From Alphaproteobacteria bacterium (lineage in GTDB: Bacteria > Pseudomonadota > Alphaproteobacteria > Micropepsales > Micropepsaceae), in contig JAFKFG010000010.1 of NCBI GenBank assembly GCA_017307355.1, forward strand, positions 1 to 64,000: 64,000 nucleotides of DNA, given 5' to 3'. Under the pieces are notes generated by a model, which saw only the letters and a list, made by a program, of their open reading frames with translations, was not told where the DNA came from and did not search any database. Made by a program: the position numbers and the translations under genes. Below are positions 8,210 to 16,484 of the stretch, piece by piece (within the stretch, counting starts at the first letter, position 1; each line of letters begins with the position of its first letter).

Positions 8210-8941
8210 ATGGGCCGGATTCTCATCTTCGCGTATGGCATCGCCGCCTATCTGGCGTTCGCGGTCACGTTCCTCTACGCCGCCGCCTTCGTCTCCAATG
8301 TGATCGTTCCCACCACCATAGACACCGGCATCGCATCGCCGCCGGCGATCGCGGCGATCATCGACCTGGGCCTGGTGCTTTTGTTCGCGGTCCAGCACAG
8401 CGTGATGGCGCGGCAGGGATTCAAGCGCTGGTGGACCAGGTTTGTGCCCCCGGCGATGGAGCGCAGCACTTATGTCCTGGCTTCCAGCGCGGTGCTGGCG
8501 TTGCTGCTCTGGCAATGGCGGCCGATCCCGGTGGTGGTCTGGTGGGTGCGCGATCCGGGCCTGGGCATGTTTCTTCTCAGCCTGCAGCTTGCGGGCTGGC
8601 TGATCGCGGGGCTTTCCACTTTTCTCATCAGCCATTTCGAATTGTTCGGCCTGGCCCAGGTGGCGCGCCATCTTCTGCGCCGCCAGCCGGAGCCGGACCG
8701 GTTGCGCACGCCGCTTTTCTATCGCTTGGTGCGCCATCCGCTCTATCTGGGCTTGGCCATCGCCTTTTGGGCCACGCCCATCATGTCGGTGGGGCATTTG
8801 CTCTTCGCCGTGGTGACCACGGCTTATATTTTCATCGGCATTGCCCTGGAGGAGCGCGACCTGATCCGGTATTTCGGCGAGGAATATCGCCGCTACCAGG
8901 CGCGGGTGCCGATGCTGTTCCCCTGGAAAAAGCCGCTTTAA
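8210..8941 (+). CDS. mddA: Methanethiol S-methyltransferase (MddA family)
   Basis: A 243-residue integral membrane protein that should methylate methanethiol with S-adenosylmethionine to give dimethyl sulfide. It matches the MddA pattern along its length: FAVQHSVMARQGFKRWWTRFVPPAMERSTYV after the first helices, WQWRP, STFLISHFELFGL, then YRLVRHPLYLGLAIAFWATP and EERDLIRYFGEEYRRYQARVPMLFPW, the C-terminal half being the isoprenylcysteine methyltransferase-like SAM site. Five to six transmembrane helices are visible. ATG 8210 follows GAAGAGGGGG; an upstream in-frame start at 8165 has none. It stands alone between the phosphorelay cluster and a structured repeat. NnrU-like methyltransferases are the main alternative, but the internal motifs favour MddA. 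Confidence 0.85.
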   Translation: MGRILIFAYGIAAYLAFAVTFLYAAAFVSNVIVPTTIDTGIASPPAIAAIIDLGLVLLFAVQHSVMARQGFKRWWTRFVPPAMERSTYVLASSAVLALLLWQWRPIPVVVWWVRDPGLGMFLLSLQLAGWLIAGLSTFLISHFELFGLAQVARHLLRRQPEPDRLRTPLFYRLVRHPLYLGLAIAFWATPIMSVGHLLFAVVTTAYIFIGIALEERDLIRYFGEEYRRYQARVPMLFPWKKPL

Positions 8942-9056
8942 CTTTCCCCCTCCGCCCTTCGCAGCTTGCTTTTGCGCGCCGGCCAAGGCCGCCGCGCAAT
9001 AAGCGCTGCCACGGGCACCTCCCCCGCCAGTGCGCTATGCGCACGCGGGGGAGGCG
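8942..9056 (-). repeat. Structured intergenic repeat, copy 1 (long variant)
   Basis: Read on the minus strand this segment has CCTCCCCCGC...GCGGGGGAGG arms (9045-9054 and 9018-9027) enclosing GTGCGC-TAT-GCGCAC, followed by GGTGCCCGTGGCAGCGCTT, a longer divergent stretch and a terminal GGCGGAGGGGG. The same order of elements occurs at 29641-29714 and 33130-33203. It abuts the mddA stop codon. This copy is longer and less conserved than the other two. Confidence 0.6.
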
Positions 9057-9091
9057 GGCCTGTTGCCGCTTCCAAAGGTGTGGCGTTGGTC

Positions 9092-9116
9092 GTAACCTTT
9101 TGCCCCGGACCGCGAA
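9092..9116 (+). promoter_or_regulatory. Putative ECF (SigF/NrsF-type) autoregulatory promoter
   Basis: GTAACC at 9092-9097 and CGAA at 9113-9116, separated by 15 bases, lie 15 bases before the GTG start of the sigma gene. AAC-type -35 and CGAA-type -10 elements are typical of ECF promoters, and GTAACC with CGAA resembles what is described for Caulobacter SigF. The predicted leader would be only about 10 bases. Confidence 0.6.
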
Positions 9117-9131
9117 GTCTTTGAGAACGCC

Positions 9132-9674
9132 GTGATCCAACAGGAAGCGCAATATCGGGCCTGGATGCTGGCCGCCCTTGCGGGCGATGCCGCCGCCTAC
9201 CGCATGTTGCTGCAAGGGCTGACGCGGCATTTGCGGGGATATTATGCAAAGCGGCTGGGGGCGGCCGCGGCCGAGGATGTCGTGCAGGAGACGTTGATCG
9301 CCATTCACGCCAAGCGTGCCACCTATGATCCGACACGGCCTTTCACCGCCTGGGTCTATGGCATCGCGCGCTACAAGCTGATGGACGAATATCGCCGCGG
9401 CCATCGCAAAGCCACCGTGCCCTTGGAGGAAGCGGGCGAATTGTTCGGCGCCGACGAGGCCGAAGCCGCCGGCACCCGGCGCGATGTGGAAAAGCTCCTC
9501 GCCAAACTGCCCCAGGCCAAGCGCGATCTGGTGCGCGCGATCAAGCTGGACGGCCAATCCATCGCGGACGAGGCGGCCCGCACCGGCATGTCGGAAACCT
9601 CCGTCAAGGTCACGGTGCACCGGGCGCTGAAATCGCTGGGCGAGGAATTGGGGGGCAGCAATGCAGACCGATGA
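9132..9674 (+). CDS. ECF-family RNA polymerase sigma factor (SigF-like)
   Basis: A 180-residue protein with only sigma regions 2 and 4. Region 2 shows AEDVVQETLIAIHAKRATYDPTRPFTAWVYGIARYKLMDEYRR, the core-binding and -10 recognition helices; region 4 shows LAKLPQAKRDLVRAIKLDGQSIADEAARTGMSETSVKVTVHRALKSL, the -35 recognition helix-turn-helix. It starts at GTG 9132 because the family usually begins about ten residues before the W-x-x-x-x-x-A-x-x-G-D motif. Its 3' end overlaps the NrsF-type gene by 14 bases, the usual arrangement for SigF-type ECF factors held inactive by an integral membrane anti-sigma factor. The promoter-like motif just upstream suggests autoregulation. Confidence 0.93.
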   Translation: MIQQEAQYRAWMLAALAGDAAAYRMLLQGLTRHLRGYYAKRLGAAAAEDVVQETLIAIHAKRATYDPTRPFTAWVYGIARYKLMDEYRRGHRKATVPLEEAGELFGADEAEAAGTRRDVEKLLAKLPQAKRDLVRAIKLDGQSIADEAARTGMSETSVKVTVHRALKSLGEELGGSNADR

Positions 9675-10302
9675 GTTGATCGCGCACCTCAGCGGCGAAC
9701 TGGAGCCGGTCCGCGGTACCGAAGTGGCGCGTATCCTGGCAGCCGGGCTTGCCTTGGGCCTTATGGGGTCGGCGCTGCTGATGGCGCTCACCATCGGCAT
9801 CCGCCCCGACATCGTTCCGGCGATGAGCGGCGGCGCCTTCTGGCTGAAATTCCTCTATACATTGGTCGTCACCGTCCTGGGCCTGAAGCTGGTGGAGCGG
9901 CTCAGCCGTCCCGGCACCGAGGCGCGCTGGCCCGCGCTGCTGATCGCCGTCCCGGTCCTGGCGCTGATGGGCATGATGGCGATGCAGATGATGCCCGCCG
10001 ATAGCGCCACGCGGCATGCCTTGCTGATGGGCCATTCCGCCGATGTCTGTTCGGTGTTGATCGCGGGGCTGGCGCTGCCTTTGTTCGCGAGCCTGTTCTG
10101 GTCGCTGCGCCGGCTTGCGCCCACCCGGCTGACCGAGGCGGGCGCGGCGGCGGGTCTTCTGGCGGGGAGCGCGGCCGCGACCATCTATGCCTTCCATTGC
10201 ACCGAAAGCACGGCGACTTTCATCGCCATCTGGTATACGGCAGGGATTGCACTGACCACGCTGATGGGCGCGGCACTGGGCCGCTTCGTATTGCGCTGGT
10301 AG
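9661..10302 (+). CDS. nrsF: NrsF family (DUF1109) membrane anti-sigma factor
   Basis: A 213-residue inner membrane protein with six hydrophobic helices after a short cytoplasmic N-terminus (MQTDELIAHLSGELEPV). The pattern matches NrsF/DUF1109, which binds and silences the cognate ECF sigma factor until a stress signal is sensed. Family members sense stress through two conserved periplasmic cysteines; here Cys at HSADVCSVL and Cys at AFHCTEST are candidates for that pair (inference). The gene overlaps the sigma gene by 14 bases, so both products are made together. A rhodanese gene follows 22 bases after. Confidence 0.88.
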   Translation: MQTDELIAHLSGELEPVRGTEVARILAAGLALGLMGSALLMALTIGIRPDIVPAMSGGAFWLKFLYTLVVTVLGLKLVERLSRPGTEARWPALLIAVPVLALMGMMAMQMMPADSATRHALLMGHSADVCSVLIAGLALPLFASLFWSLRRLAPTRLTEAGAAAGLLAGSAAATIYAFHCTESTATFIAIWYTAGIALTTLMGAALGRFVLRW

Positions 10303-10324
10303 ATCGAAGGAAGAAGGACACGCC

Positions 10325-10702
10325 ATGCCTGCCACCGTGAAAGAGATGCTGGACGCCGCCAACGCGGTGGTGCCGAAAATCACCATGGAAGAAGCCACGG
10401 CGCTGGCCGCGGCGGGCAAGGCCGTGATCGTCGATGTGCGCGACAGCGCCGAATTGGCGGAAGCCGGCAAGGTCCAAGGCGCGGTGCATATTCCCCGCGG
10501 CTCGCTGGAATTCCGCGCCGATGCCGGCACCAGCTATCACGATCCGCGCCTGGATCCCGCCAAGACCGTGATCCTTTACTGCGCGGCCGGGTCGCGCGCC
10601 CCGCTGGCGGGAAAGGCCTCGAAGGACATGGGTTATGCCGATGTCCGCAATTTGGGCGGCTTCAAGGCCTGGGTCGATGCGGGCGGCGCGGTCGAGCGCT
10701 GA
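10325..10702 (+). CDS. Rhodanese-like sulfurtransferase
   Basis: A 125-residue single rhodanese domain. IVDVRDSAEL marks the CH2A region, and the active loop is LYCAAGSRAPLAG with the catalytic cysteine at its start (CxxGxR type), so the active site is intact. NLGGFKAWVDAGGAVE is the typical C-terminal CH2B segment. There is no signal peptide. It would transfer sulfane sulfur to cyanide or a thiol acceptor. ATG 10325 follows GAAGGAAGAAGG. It lies directly after sigma-nrsF and may be in the same operon, which would suit a redox- or metal-stress regulon (inference). Confidence 0.88.
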   Translation: MPATVKEMLDAANAVVPKITMEEATALAAAGKAVIVDVRDSAELAEAGKVQGAVHIPRGSLEFRADAGTSYHDPRLDPAKTVILYCAAGSRAPLAGKASKDMGYADVRNLGGFKAWVDAGGAVER

Positions 10703-10773
10703 GGCACGGGCCTATACAATCGCATAGGGCAACCAAATGACGGCCGGCCGCGTTGCCTCCTTACGGGGGGACA

Positions 10774-11055
10774 ATGCGGCGCGTTATTCTGTTCATTCTT
10801 CTGGCGATGCTGGTTGCCGCGCTTCCGCTCTGGCCTTTCAACCGGGCTTGGAGCTATGGCCCCGCCATTGCCGTTGCGTTCCTGCTGGTGGTCAATCTCC
10901 TGGGCCCCCTCTTCGAATATTTCGAGAGCCGTTGGGACAAGGGCTTATCCGAACACCGGGGAGTACCGGCAAATGTCGCGGTGCCGCCAGACCCAGGCGC
11001 CCGCCATGCGGAAGGTGTCGAAACGCCCGAAATCGACCCAGCCCGGAGTGGGTGA
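10774..11055 (+). CDS. Small membrane protein, DUF3309-like N-terminus
   Basis: A 93-residue protein starting at ATG 10774, preceded by GGGGGG. Two hydrophobic helices (about residues 3-18 and 28-47) flank LPLWPFNRAWSYGP, which resembles the short DUF3309 family (LP-x-W-P-x-S-R-x-W-G-Y). The remaining residues (EYFESRWDKGLSEHR and a proline-rich tail) have no known match and are encoded antisense to the 3' end of the convergent secreted protein gene. The extra tail is unusual because DUF3309 members are about 50 residues. The function of the family is unknown. Confidence 0.6.
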   Translation: MRRVILFILLAMLVAALPLWPFNRAWSYGPAIAVAFLLVVNLLGPLFEYFESRWDKGLSEHRGVPANVAVPPDPGARHAEGVETPEIDPARSG

Positions 11056-11205
11056 GAAGCGGGTGACGCGATAGCAGGCATGGGCGGAGAGGTTTTCCAC
11101 CACATGCCAGCTGCCGTCATAGGCGAGCGATGGCTGGAACGAAACCGCCGACAGCGCCAGGCAAGCCAGCGCGGCCAGCACCTGAAGTCGAAACGCGTTC
11201 ATCAC
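10945..11205 (-). CDS. Small secreted protein of unknown function
   Basis: An 86-residue protein with a clear signal peptide (about residues 1-28, RLQVLAALACLALSAVSFQPSLA, cleavage after LAYDG likely) and a mature part of about 55 residues containing HACYRVTRFS and CRYSPVFG, with two cysteines that could form a disulfide. The last 111 bases overlap, tail to tail, the 3' end of the DUF3309-like gene. The N-terminal part is outside the overlap and looks typical of an exported protein, so I think this gene is real. No family recognised. Confidence 0.6.
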   Translation of the reverse strand: MMNAFRLQVLAALACLALSAVSFQPSLAYDGSWHVVENLSAHACYRVTRFSPTPGWVDFGRFDTFRMAGAWVWRHRDICRYSPVFG

Positions 11206-11294
11206 GCAAGCCTATCTCGCCGCCGCGGCGGGACCAAGGAAACCTGCCGCGATGGTTACCGTGCGAAAGCGGTTTCGCGTTCCGCGGGACCGCT

Positions 11295-12353
11295 CTAGTG
11301 CGTGCGCGCCCGTATATGCGCGCGCGCGGGATCGATCAGCCCTTTGGGCGTCGGCCACAATCCCACATCCACCACCTTGCCGCCCACCGCCGCGACATCG
11401 TCTTCCATCGCGTAATAGGCCTTGCTGTAGAGGTAGAAGGGAATGCGCGGATAAAGGTGATGCATCAGGTGATAGGAGTGGCCGAGATAGGCATATTCCA
11501 TGATCGGGCGCAGGGGCCTGGGGAACAGCAGGATCGCGGTGCCGGCATAACGGTCCTGGGTGGTGTGGGGATGATGCACCGGCCAGTCGAACATCAGGGG
11601 GCAGAGACAGACCCCGAAATAGGCGGGCAGGATCCACAGCATGATCAGCTCATTGCCGAAGCCCAGCCAGTAAGCGCCCGCGATGATGGGGATATAGGAG
11701 GCGACATAGACCATCTCCCACACAAAGGCGCGCATGATGCGCGGATTGCGGGCGATCTTCCACAGATGCCAGATATAGATGGGCTGGATCACCATGCAGC
11801 GCAGGATCACGCGGACATAGGACATATCCTTCACCCAGTAATCCGGATCTTCGACCGGATCGTTGGTGTGCTGGTGATGATGCAGATGCAGCGCGCGGAA
11901 GCCGGGATAGGGCGCCAGGAGTACAAAGCCGCTGATATGGCCGATCAGGTGATTGACCCACTGCCAACGGGGATTGCGGCCTGCGATATTGTCGTGCGTC
12001 GCTTCATGCAGGGTGGCGAAGATGCCGTAGATCAGGACGAAGTCGATCGGCACCGACAGCCAATACGACATATGTCCGTTCAGCACCGCCCACGCCACGG
12101 CGCCGACGCCGATCAGCACGCCGGAAAACCAGGCGACGCTGCCCCAGGCGAAATGGCCCGACAGGGTCTGCGCCACCTGACGCCCCTTGGCTTCGAACGC
12201 GCGCTGGGTTTCCAGCGTGACGTTGAGATCGCGCACCAGCCGTGCGCTGGGTCCGCCATCCGGCGCCAGGCCTACGATCTGCTCGTCGAATTCCAGCACG
12301 CCGGCCGCACCGGCCGACTTGCCGCCTTCGATGACGCGTATGCGCGGGGCCAT
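11295..12353 (-). CDS. Membrane fatty acid desaturase / hydroxylase
   Basis: A 352-residue integral membrane di-iron enzyme. The histidine boxes are HEATHDN, HLHHHQH and HSYHLMHHLYP, with a further HHPHT; this HxxxH, HxxHH, HxxHH pattern is that of acyl-lipid desaturases and carotenoid hydroxylases, which use O2 and electrons from ferredoxin or cytochrome b5. Four to five hydrophobic helices separate the boxes. A roughly 65-residue cytoplasmic N-terminus (MAPRIRVIEGGK...) precedes the first helix. GGAG lies upstream of the ATG on the minus strand. Substrate (acyl chain or carotenoid) cannot be told from the sequence. It is divergent from the VasI-like gene, with 230 bases between. Confidence 0.9.
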   Translation of the reverse strand: MAPRIRVIEGGKSAGAAGVLEFDEQIVGLAPDGGPSARLVRDLNVTLETQRAFEAKGRQVAQTLSGHFAWGSVAWFSGVLIGVGAVAWAVLNGHMSYWLSVPIDFVLIYGIFATLHEATHDNIAGRNPRWQWVNHLIGHISGFVLLAPYPGFRALHLHHHQHTNDPVEDPDYWVKDMSYVRVILRCMVIQPIYIWHLWKIARNPRIMRAFVWEMVYVASYIPIIAGAYWLGFGNELIMLWILPAYFGVCLCPLMFDWPVHHPHTTQDRYAGTAILLFPRPLRPIMEYAYLGHSYHLMHHLYPRIPFYLYSKAYYAMEDDVAAVGGKVVDVGLWPTPKGLIDPARAHIRARTH

Positions 12354-12583
12354 CCCCCAACTCCGCCAATGGGTTGAAATATATGGTTAACATTTTCTTA
12401 CCATGGCGGGCAAGGCGGGGTTCCGAAATGGCGGAAAAGCGGGATTCCGGCCGGCGCGGAGAGAGGCGGTGCGACGCCCGCGGAAGCGGGGAGCGCGCCC
12501 GAAGCGTGCCGGTCCGCAATTCTTTCTCGCGTCCGGCTTCTGATATCGTTTGCCGTCGAGGCATCTGTGCAGGCGGATAAAAC

Positions 12584-13078
12584 ATGACGCACCGGATCAT
12601 GCTGGTTCTGCCGCTGTTTCTTGCCGCGCTCGCGAGCCCGGCGCGCGCCGAAGATCTCAACACGCAGCTTGCGCATTGCATGACGATGAGCGGGGCGGTG
12701 GAGCGGCTCTCCTGTTACGACCGCGTGGCGCGGCAGGCCGTCGGCGCCGCGCCGCAATCGCCATCGGCGCAAGCGCGCGTCGAACCGCCCGCCGATCCAG
12801 GCCGGGATTTCGGAAAAGAGCAGCTGCGCTCCGCGTCTCCGCCGGAGAATGACCGCATCACAGCGGAAATCGCCGACTTCCAGAAGGATCAGCGGGAACA
12901 CTTTACGGTTGTATTACAGAACGGACAGGTGTGGCGGCAAATGGCCGGCGATACGAGCGTCGCCCAGTTCCACAGCGGCCGTACCCACCAGGTGACGATC
13001 TCTCGCGGGGTGCTGGGAAGCTATGATTTGCGCTTCAACGACCGCAATGCGAGCTTCAAAGTTCAGCGATTGCGCTGA
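12584..13078 (+). CDS. Secreted VasI-like protein of unknown function
   Basis: A 164-residue protein with a signal peptide (residues 1-22, IMLVLPLFLAALASPARA). The mature part begins with LNTQLAHCMTMSGAVERLSCYDRVAR, a two-cysteine helical motif shared with the VasI-type proteins annotated in type VI secretion loci but also found widely in alphaproteobacteria without such loci. The C-terminal half (HFTVVLQNGQVWRQMAGDT...YDLRFNDRNASFKVQRLR) is a small beta-rich domain. No type VI genes are nearby, so a role in secretion is not supported here. AGGCGG precedes ATG 12584. Confidence 0.72.
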   Translation: MTHRIMLVLPLFLAALASPARAEDLNTQLAHCMTMSGAVERLSCYDRVARQAVGAAPQSPSAQARVEPPADPGRDFGKEQLRSASPPENDRITAEIADFQKDQREHFTVVLQNGQVWRQMAGDTSVAQFHSGRTHQVTISRGVLGSYDLRFNDRNASFKVQRLR

Positions 13079-13128
13079 GTTATATTGAGTTTTGTCGATT
13101 ATTGCTGGAATTCGGTTTCCACAGCAGG

Positions 13129-13151
13129 AAAAATTCCCGACGGGAACTTTT
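13129..13151. promoter_or_regulatory. Near-perfect palindrome upstream of the TonB receptor
   Basis: AAAAATTCCCG-A-CGGGAACTTTT: 11-bp arms with one mismatch around a single central base, about 200 bases before the receptor start. The tiny loop makes a terminator unlikely; a dimeric regulator's operator is the better guess. Confidence 0.45.
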
Positions 13152-13351
13152 GTCATCGCCGTGACATAAAGGCGACTCTTCGCAATTATGTTGCGCAGCG
13201 CCCTCGAAGCGATGGAACCTAACGCCCGGTTGCATATTCTCACGGAAACGGTTCTCGGCTGAGTTCGTTTTGCGTGATTATCCTCCGCCCCGAACCTTAG
13301 GTCTCAAAAGCACGCGGCTCGCAGAGCAGCCGGTGCGACAAAGGGGGTTCC

Positions 13352-16345
13352 ATGTTTTCTTCCAATCGTTTGATCCGTCATCGCAGCCTGTTGGTTGCGA
13401 GCGCGGCTCTCGGTGCCTTGGTGGCGGCAACGCCGGCCTTGGCGCAGAATAATAATGCCGCGCCCGAAACGGTGGTGGTTACCGGTTCGCGTATTCCTGT
13501 TGTCAATGCGCTCAGTCCCAGTCCCATCTCCACCGCCAGCGCGGCGCAGATTCAGTTGACCAGCGCTTTCAACGCCGAAGACGTGTTGACCAAGCTGGTC
13601 GGGCCGGACACCACCGGCGGCATCAGCAACGCGTCCAACAATGGCGCCAACGGTCTTTCGCAGGTCGGATTGCGCAACTTGGGGCCCACCCGCACCCTGG
13701 TGCTTATCGATGGCCAGCGCCTGGTGCCGATCTTCAACGCCTCCATTGCCGTGCCGGACTTGAACTCCATTCCGATTTCCATGATCGATCGGGTGGAAGT
13801 GCTGCGTGACGGCGCGTCTTCGATCTATGGCGCGGACGCGATCGGCGGCGTGATCAACTTCATCACCAAGAAGGATTTCGACGGCTTCCAGGTCGACGTC
13901 AATACCGGCGCCAGCGAACATGGCGGCGGCGACCTCTATAGCGTCACCGGCACGATGGGCTTCAATTTCGACAAGGGCAACATCACGATTTCGTTGCTCA
14001 ACGAGCATCAGAGCCCGGTGGATATGAAAGACCGCGACTGGTCGATAGACCCCCATATCGGGCAGGGCGCACTGGAAGGCGGTTCGACCTTCCGCAGCCA
14101 GCTGAATATCCTTCAGGATTTGAATTCGCATACCGTATGGAACGGCACCGAGACGACCTATAACGATCCAGCGCTTGGCAGCATTCCCTGCTTGACCTAC
14201 CTGCCGCACCTTGGCCGTGCGAAGTTGAATGCAGGCTGCCCGGACGTTCACCCCAATGCGACCTTGACCAGCGGCATCGGCCGTACGCAAGCGGCATGGA
14301 ACGCGCATTACGACATCATGAAGGACGTCACTTTCGTCACCAGCGGCTTCTTTACCCGGCGCGATTCCGAGCAGCGGCTGCGCCCCGAACCGCTGTTGGG
14401 CGACCAGATCGCGGCAACCAACCCGATCTCGGGTGACAAGGTTTTTGGCGGCTTCTTCGTGCCGACCAGCTTCCCCGGCTACAGTGATCCCAATGGCACT
14501 GCCTCGCCGGTGGACTGCCCCAACATCACGGGCGCGAATGTCACCGGTGCGGGCGCCCCGCAATGTATCGACGCCAATTTGACGCCGAACAATTTCGGGC
14601 CGCGCGATTACAAGCAGGTGTCCACCACCTACCGCATCCGTGCCGGCTTCGAAGGTCATGTCTTTGGCGACTTCAATTGGGAAGCGGGCTATGTCCAGCA
14701 GCGCAATGACAGCGAGCTCAGGGTCCTCAATTCCGGCAACTTCTTCCACCTGGCTCAGGCAACGGCGCAGCTGCCCTGCCTCGATGTGCCCGGCGGGTGC
14801 ACGACCACGCCAACGGCTCCGTTTGGATATTCCACGCCGCTGACGCCGTTTAATTTCTTCAATGGCGCGAACACTCTGACTCCGGCCCAGGTCAAATATC
14901 TGACCACGACCCTGACCGAGACGCAGTTCAATTACGAAAACTATATCTATGCCGACATCAACGGGCCGCTCTTCGACTTGCCGGCCGGCCCGCTGCAGGC
15001 CTCTGTGGGCTTCGAACGCCGCTTCGAGCACGCGAACGACGCCCCCGACGCGCTGGTGCAGGAAGGCTATGGCGCCGGTCCGTCGGCACCGACCGACGGT
15101 GGCTATGGCGTCACCTCCTTCTACGGTGAAATGCGTATTCCGGTCGTGAAGGATCTTCCCTTCGCGGAATTCATCACCCTGACCCCCAGCGGCCGTTACG
15201 ACCATTATTCGACATTCGGCGATGCGCTCACCTGGAAGGTAGGCGGCGAATGGCAGGTGATCGATGACCTGCGGATCCGTGGCTCTTATGCCACCGGCCT
15301 GCGGGCACCCTCGACCGCTGAATTGTTTGGCGGCAATGCCATCAGCTACATCTCGGTGGACGGTGATCCTTGCGACACCCGCGTTGGAGTCAACGGCAAC
15401 ACAAATGCCGGCCTTGGCTCTCTCGCACCGGGATCGGCCTGCTTCGCGTCCTTGAGCAAGCTGGGCCTGACGCCGGCCCAGATTGCCGCCTACCAATCGC
15501 CGCAGAACAACCTTGTGGCCGACCAGCGTGGTTTGATCATCGGTGGTAACCCGCAGCTGAAACCGGAATCGTCGCGTTCCTGGAATCTGGGCGCGGTGAT
15601 CACCCCGACCTTCATGCCGGGCTTCACGTTCAATGGCGATTATTACGAGATCAAGATCACCAACTCCATTCTGGACGGCGGCATTGCCAATAATGCTGGT
15701 CCCGACATCGTGGTGCTGGGCTGCTTCGTGGATCAGAATCCGAACTATTGCAGCCAGATCACCCGCAGTGCCGGCGGCATCTTCCAGATCGGCAGCCTGA
15801 ACACCAATCTCGGCGTCAACCAGGTCCGCGGCATGGATCTGGAAGCGAGCTACAACACCGACGCGGCAGGCATCACGCTGCCGGTGCCGGGCTCCTTCCT
15901 GATCGATCTGCAGGCCGAACGGGAGTTCCTCAATACCACCCAGAACCCGGATTTAACGACCAACGAGTTTGTGGGCTTCTTCAACTACGGCAACGATTCG
16001 ATCCAGCCGACCTGGCGGGCGACCGCCAACGTCGATTACCGTTTGGATGATCTGGGCCTGCATTATGGTCTTCGTTTTATCAACGGGACGAAGAATCTTT
16101 CCGGTGGGACCGACACGTACGGCAACAGAATTCCGGAAATTTTCTATAGCGACATCTCAGCGTCCTATGATCTGCCGGAGATTGGACCGTCCAAGTCCAC
16201 CCGTCTGGTCGTGGGCATCAACAATCTCTTCGACAAGAGCCCTCCGTTCCTGAACGGCGACAGCATCGGCAAAAGCAATACCATTGCCGGTCCGTATGAC
16301 GTGACGGGACGCTTCTTCTTTGCCCGCATCTCCACCAAGTTCTGA
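13352..16345 (+). CDS. TonB-dependent outer membrane receptor
   Basis: A 997-residue outer membrane receptor. A signal peptide (residues 1-31, ending TPALAQ) is followed by a TonB-box-like ETVVVTGSRIP. The plug domain (about 40-170) has LRNLGPTRTLVLIDGQRLVP, IDRVEVLRDGASSIYGADAIGGVINFITKKDFDG. The C-terminal part is a 22-strand barrel with EWQVIDDLRIRGSYATGLRAPSTAELFGG and a terminal phenylalanine (ISTKF). No STN domain is present, so it does not itself signal to an anti-sigma factor. AAGGGGG precedes ATG 13352. Receptors of this long class often carry glycans or other large substrates in alphaproteobacteria; the substrate is unknown. Confidence 0.95.
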   Translation: MFSSNRLIRHRSLLVASAALGALVAATPALAQNNNAAPETVVVTGSRIPVVNALSPSPISTASAAQIQLTSAFNAEDVLTKLVGPDTTGGISNASNNGANGLSQVGLRNLGPTRTLVLIDGQRLVPIFNASIAVPDLNSIPISMIDRVEVLRDGASSIYGADAIGGVINFITKKDFDGFQVDVNTGASEHGGGDLYSVTGTMGFNFDKGNITISLLNEHQSPVDMKDRDWSIDPHIGQGALEGGSTFRSQLNILQDLNSHTVWNGTETTYNDPALGSIPCLTYLPHLGRAKLNAGCPDVHPNATLTSGIGRTQAAWNAHYDIMKDVTFVTSGFFTRRDSEQRLRPEPLLGDQIAATNPISGDKVFGGFFVPTSFPGYSDPNGTASPVDCPNITGANVTGAGAPQCIDANLTPNNFGPRDYKQVSTTYRIRAGFEGHVFGDFNWEAGYVQQRNDSELRVLNSGNFFHLAQATAQLPCLDVPGGCTTTPTAPFGYSTPLTPFNFFNGANTLTPAQVKYLTTTLTETQFNYENYIYADINGPLFDLPAGPLQASVGFERRFEHANDAPDALVQEGYGAGPSAPTDGGYGVTSFYGEMRIPVVKDLPFAEFITLTPSGRYDHYSTFGDALTWKVGGEWQVIDDLRIRGSYATGLRAPSTAELFGGNAISYISVDGDPCDTRVGVNGNTNAGLGSLAPGSACFASLSKLGLTPAQIAAYQSPQNNLVADQRGLIIGGNPQLKPESSRSWNLGAVITPTFMPGFTFNGDYYEIKITNSILDGGIANNAGPDIVVLGCFVDQNPNYCSQITRSAGGIFQIGSLNTNLGVNQVRGMDLEASYNTDAAGITLPVPGSFLIDLQAEREFLNTTQNPDLTTNEFVGFFNYGNDSIQPTWRATANVDYRLDDLGLHYGLRFINGTKNLSGGTDTYGNRIPEIFYSDISASYDLPEIGPSKSTRLVVGINNLFDKSPPFLNGDSIGKSNTIAGPYDVTGRFFFARISTKF

Positions 16346-16371
16346 TCGCGGGACATAACAGCGGGGGCAAG

Positions 16372-16408
16372 ACGGGCGGATGGCGCAAGCCATCCGCCCG
16401 TTTCTCTT
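16372..16408 (+). terminator. Rho-independent terminator of the TonB receptor gene
   Basis: A perfect 12-bp stem ACGGGCGGATGG/CCATCCGCCCGT with loop CGCAAG (16384-16389) followed by TTTCTCTT, 26 bases after the receptor stop codon. It contains the ATG at 16380, which is therefore not a real start. Confidence 0.9.
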
Positions 16409-16484
16409 GTCCGGGGCGCTTGCTAAGGCCAGGAAAATTCAGGATTTTCCGGCGCCTCCGGCACGTAAGTTTCCGATAACAAAA

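Noticed and set aside
12584..13078. Type VI secretion component
   Set aside because: Only a VasI-like signature is present and there is no other type VI gene in the window, so I call it a secreted protein of unknown function.
16380..16484. N-terminal extension of the PAS_5 protein
   Set aside because: The ATG at 16380 falls inside the perfect stem of the TonB receptor's terminator, so translation from it is unlikely.
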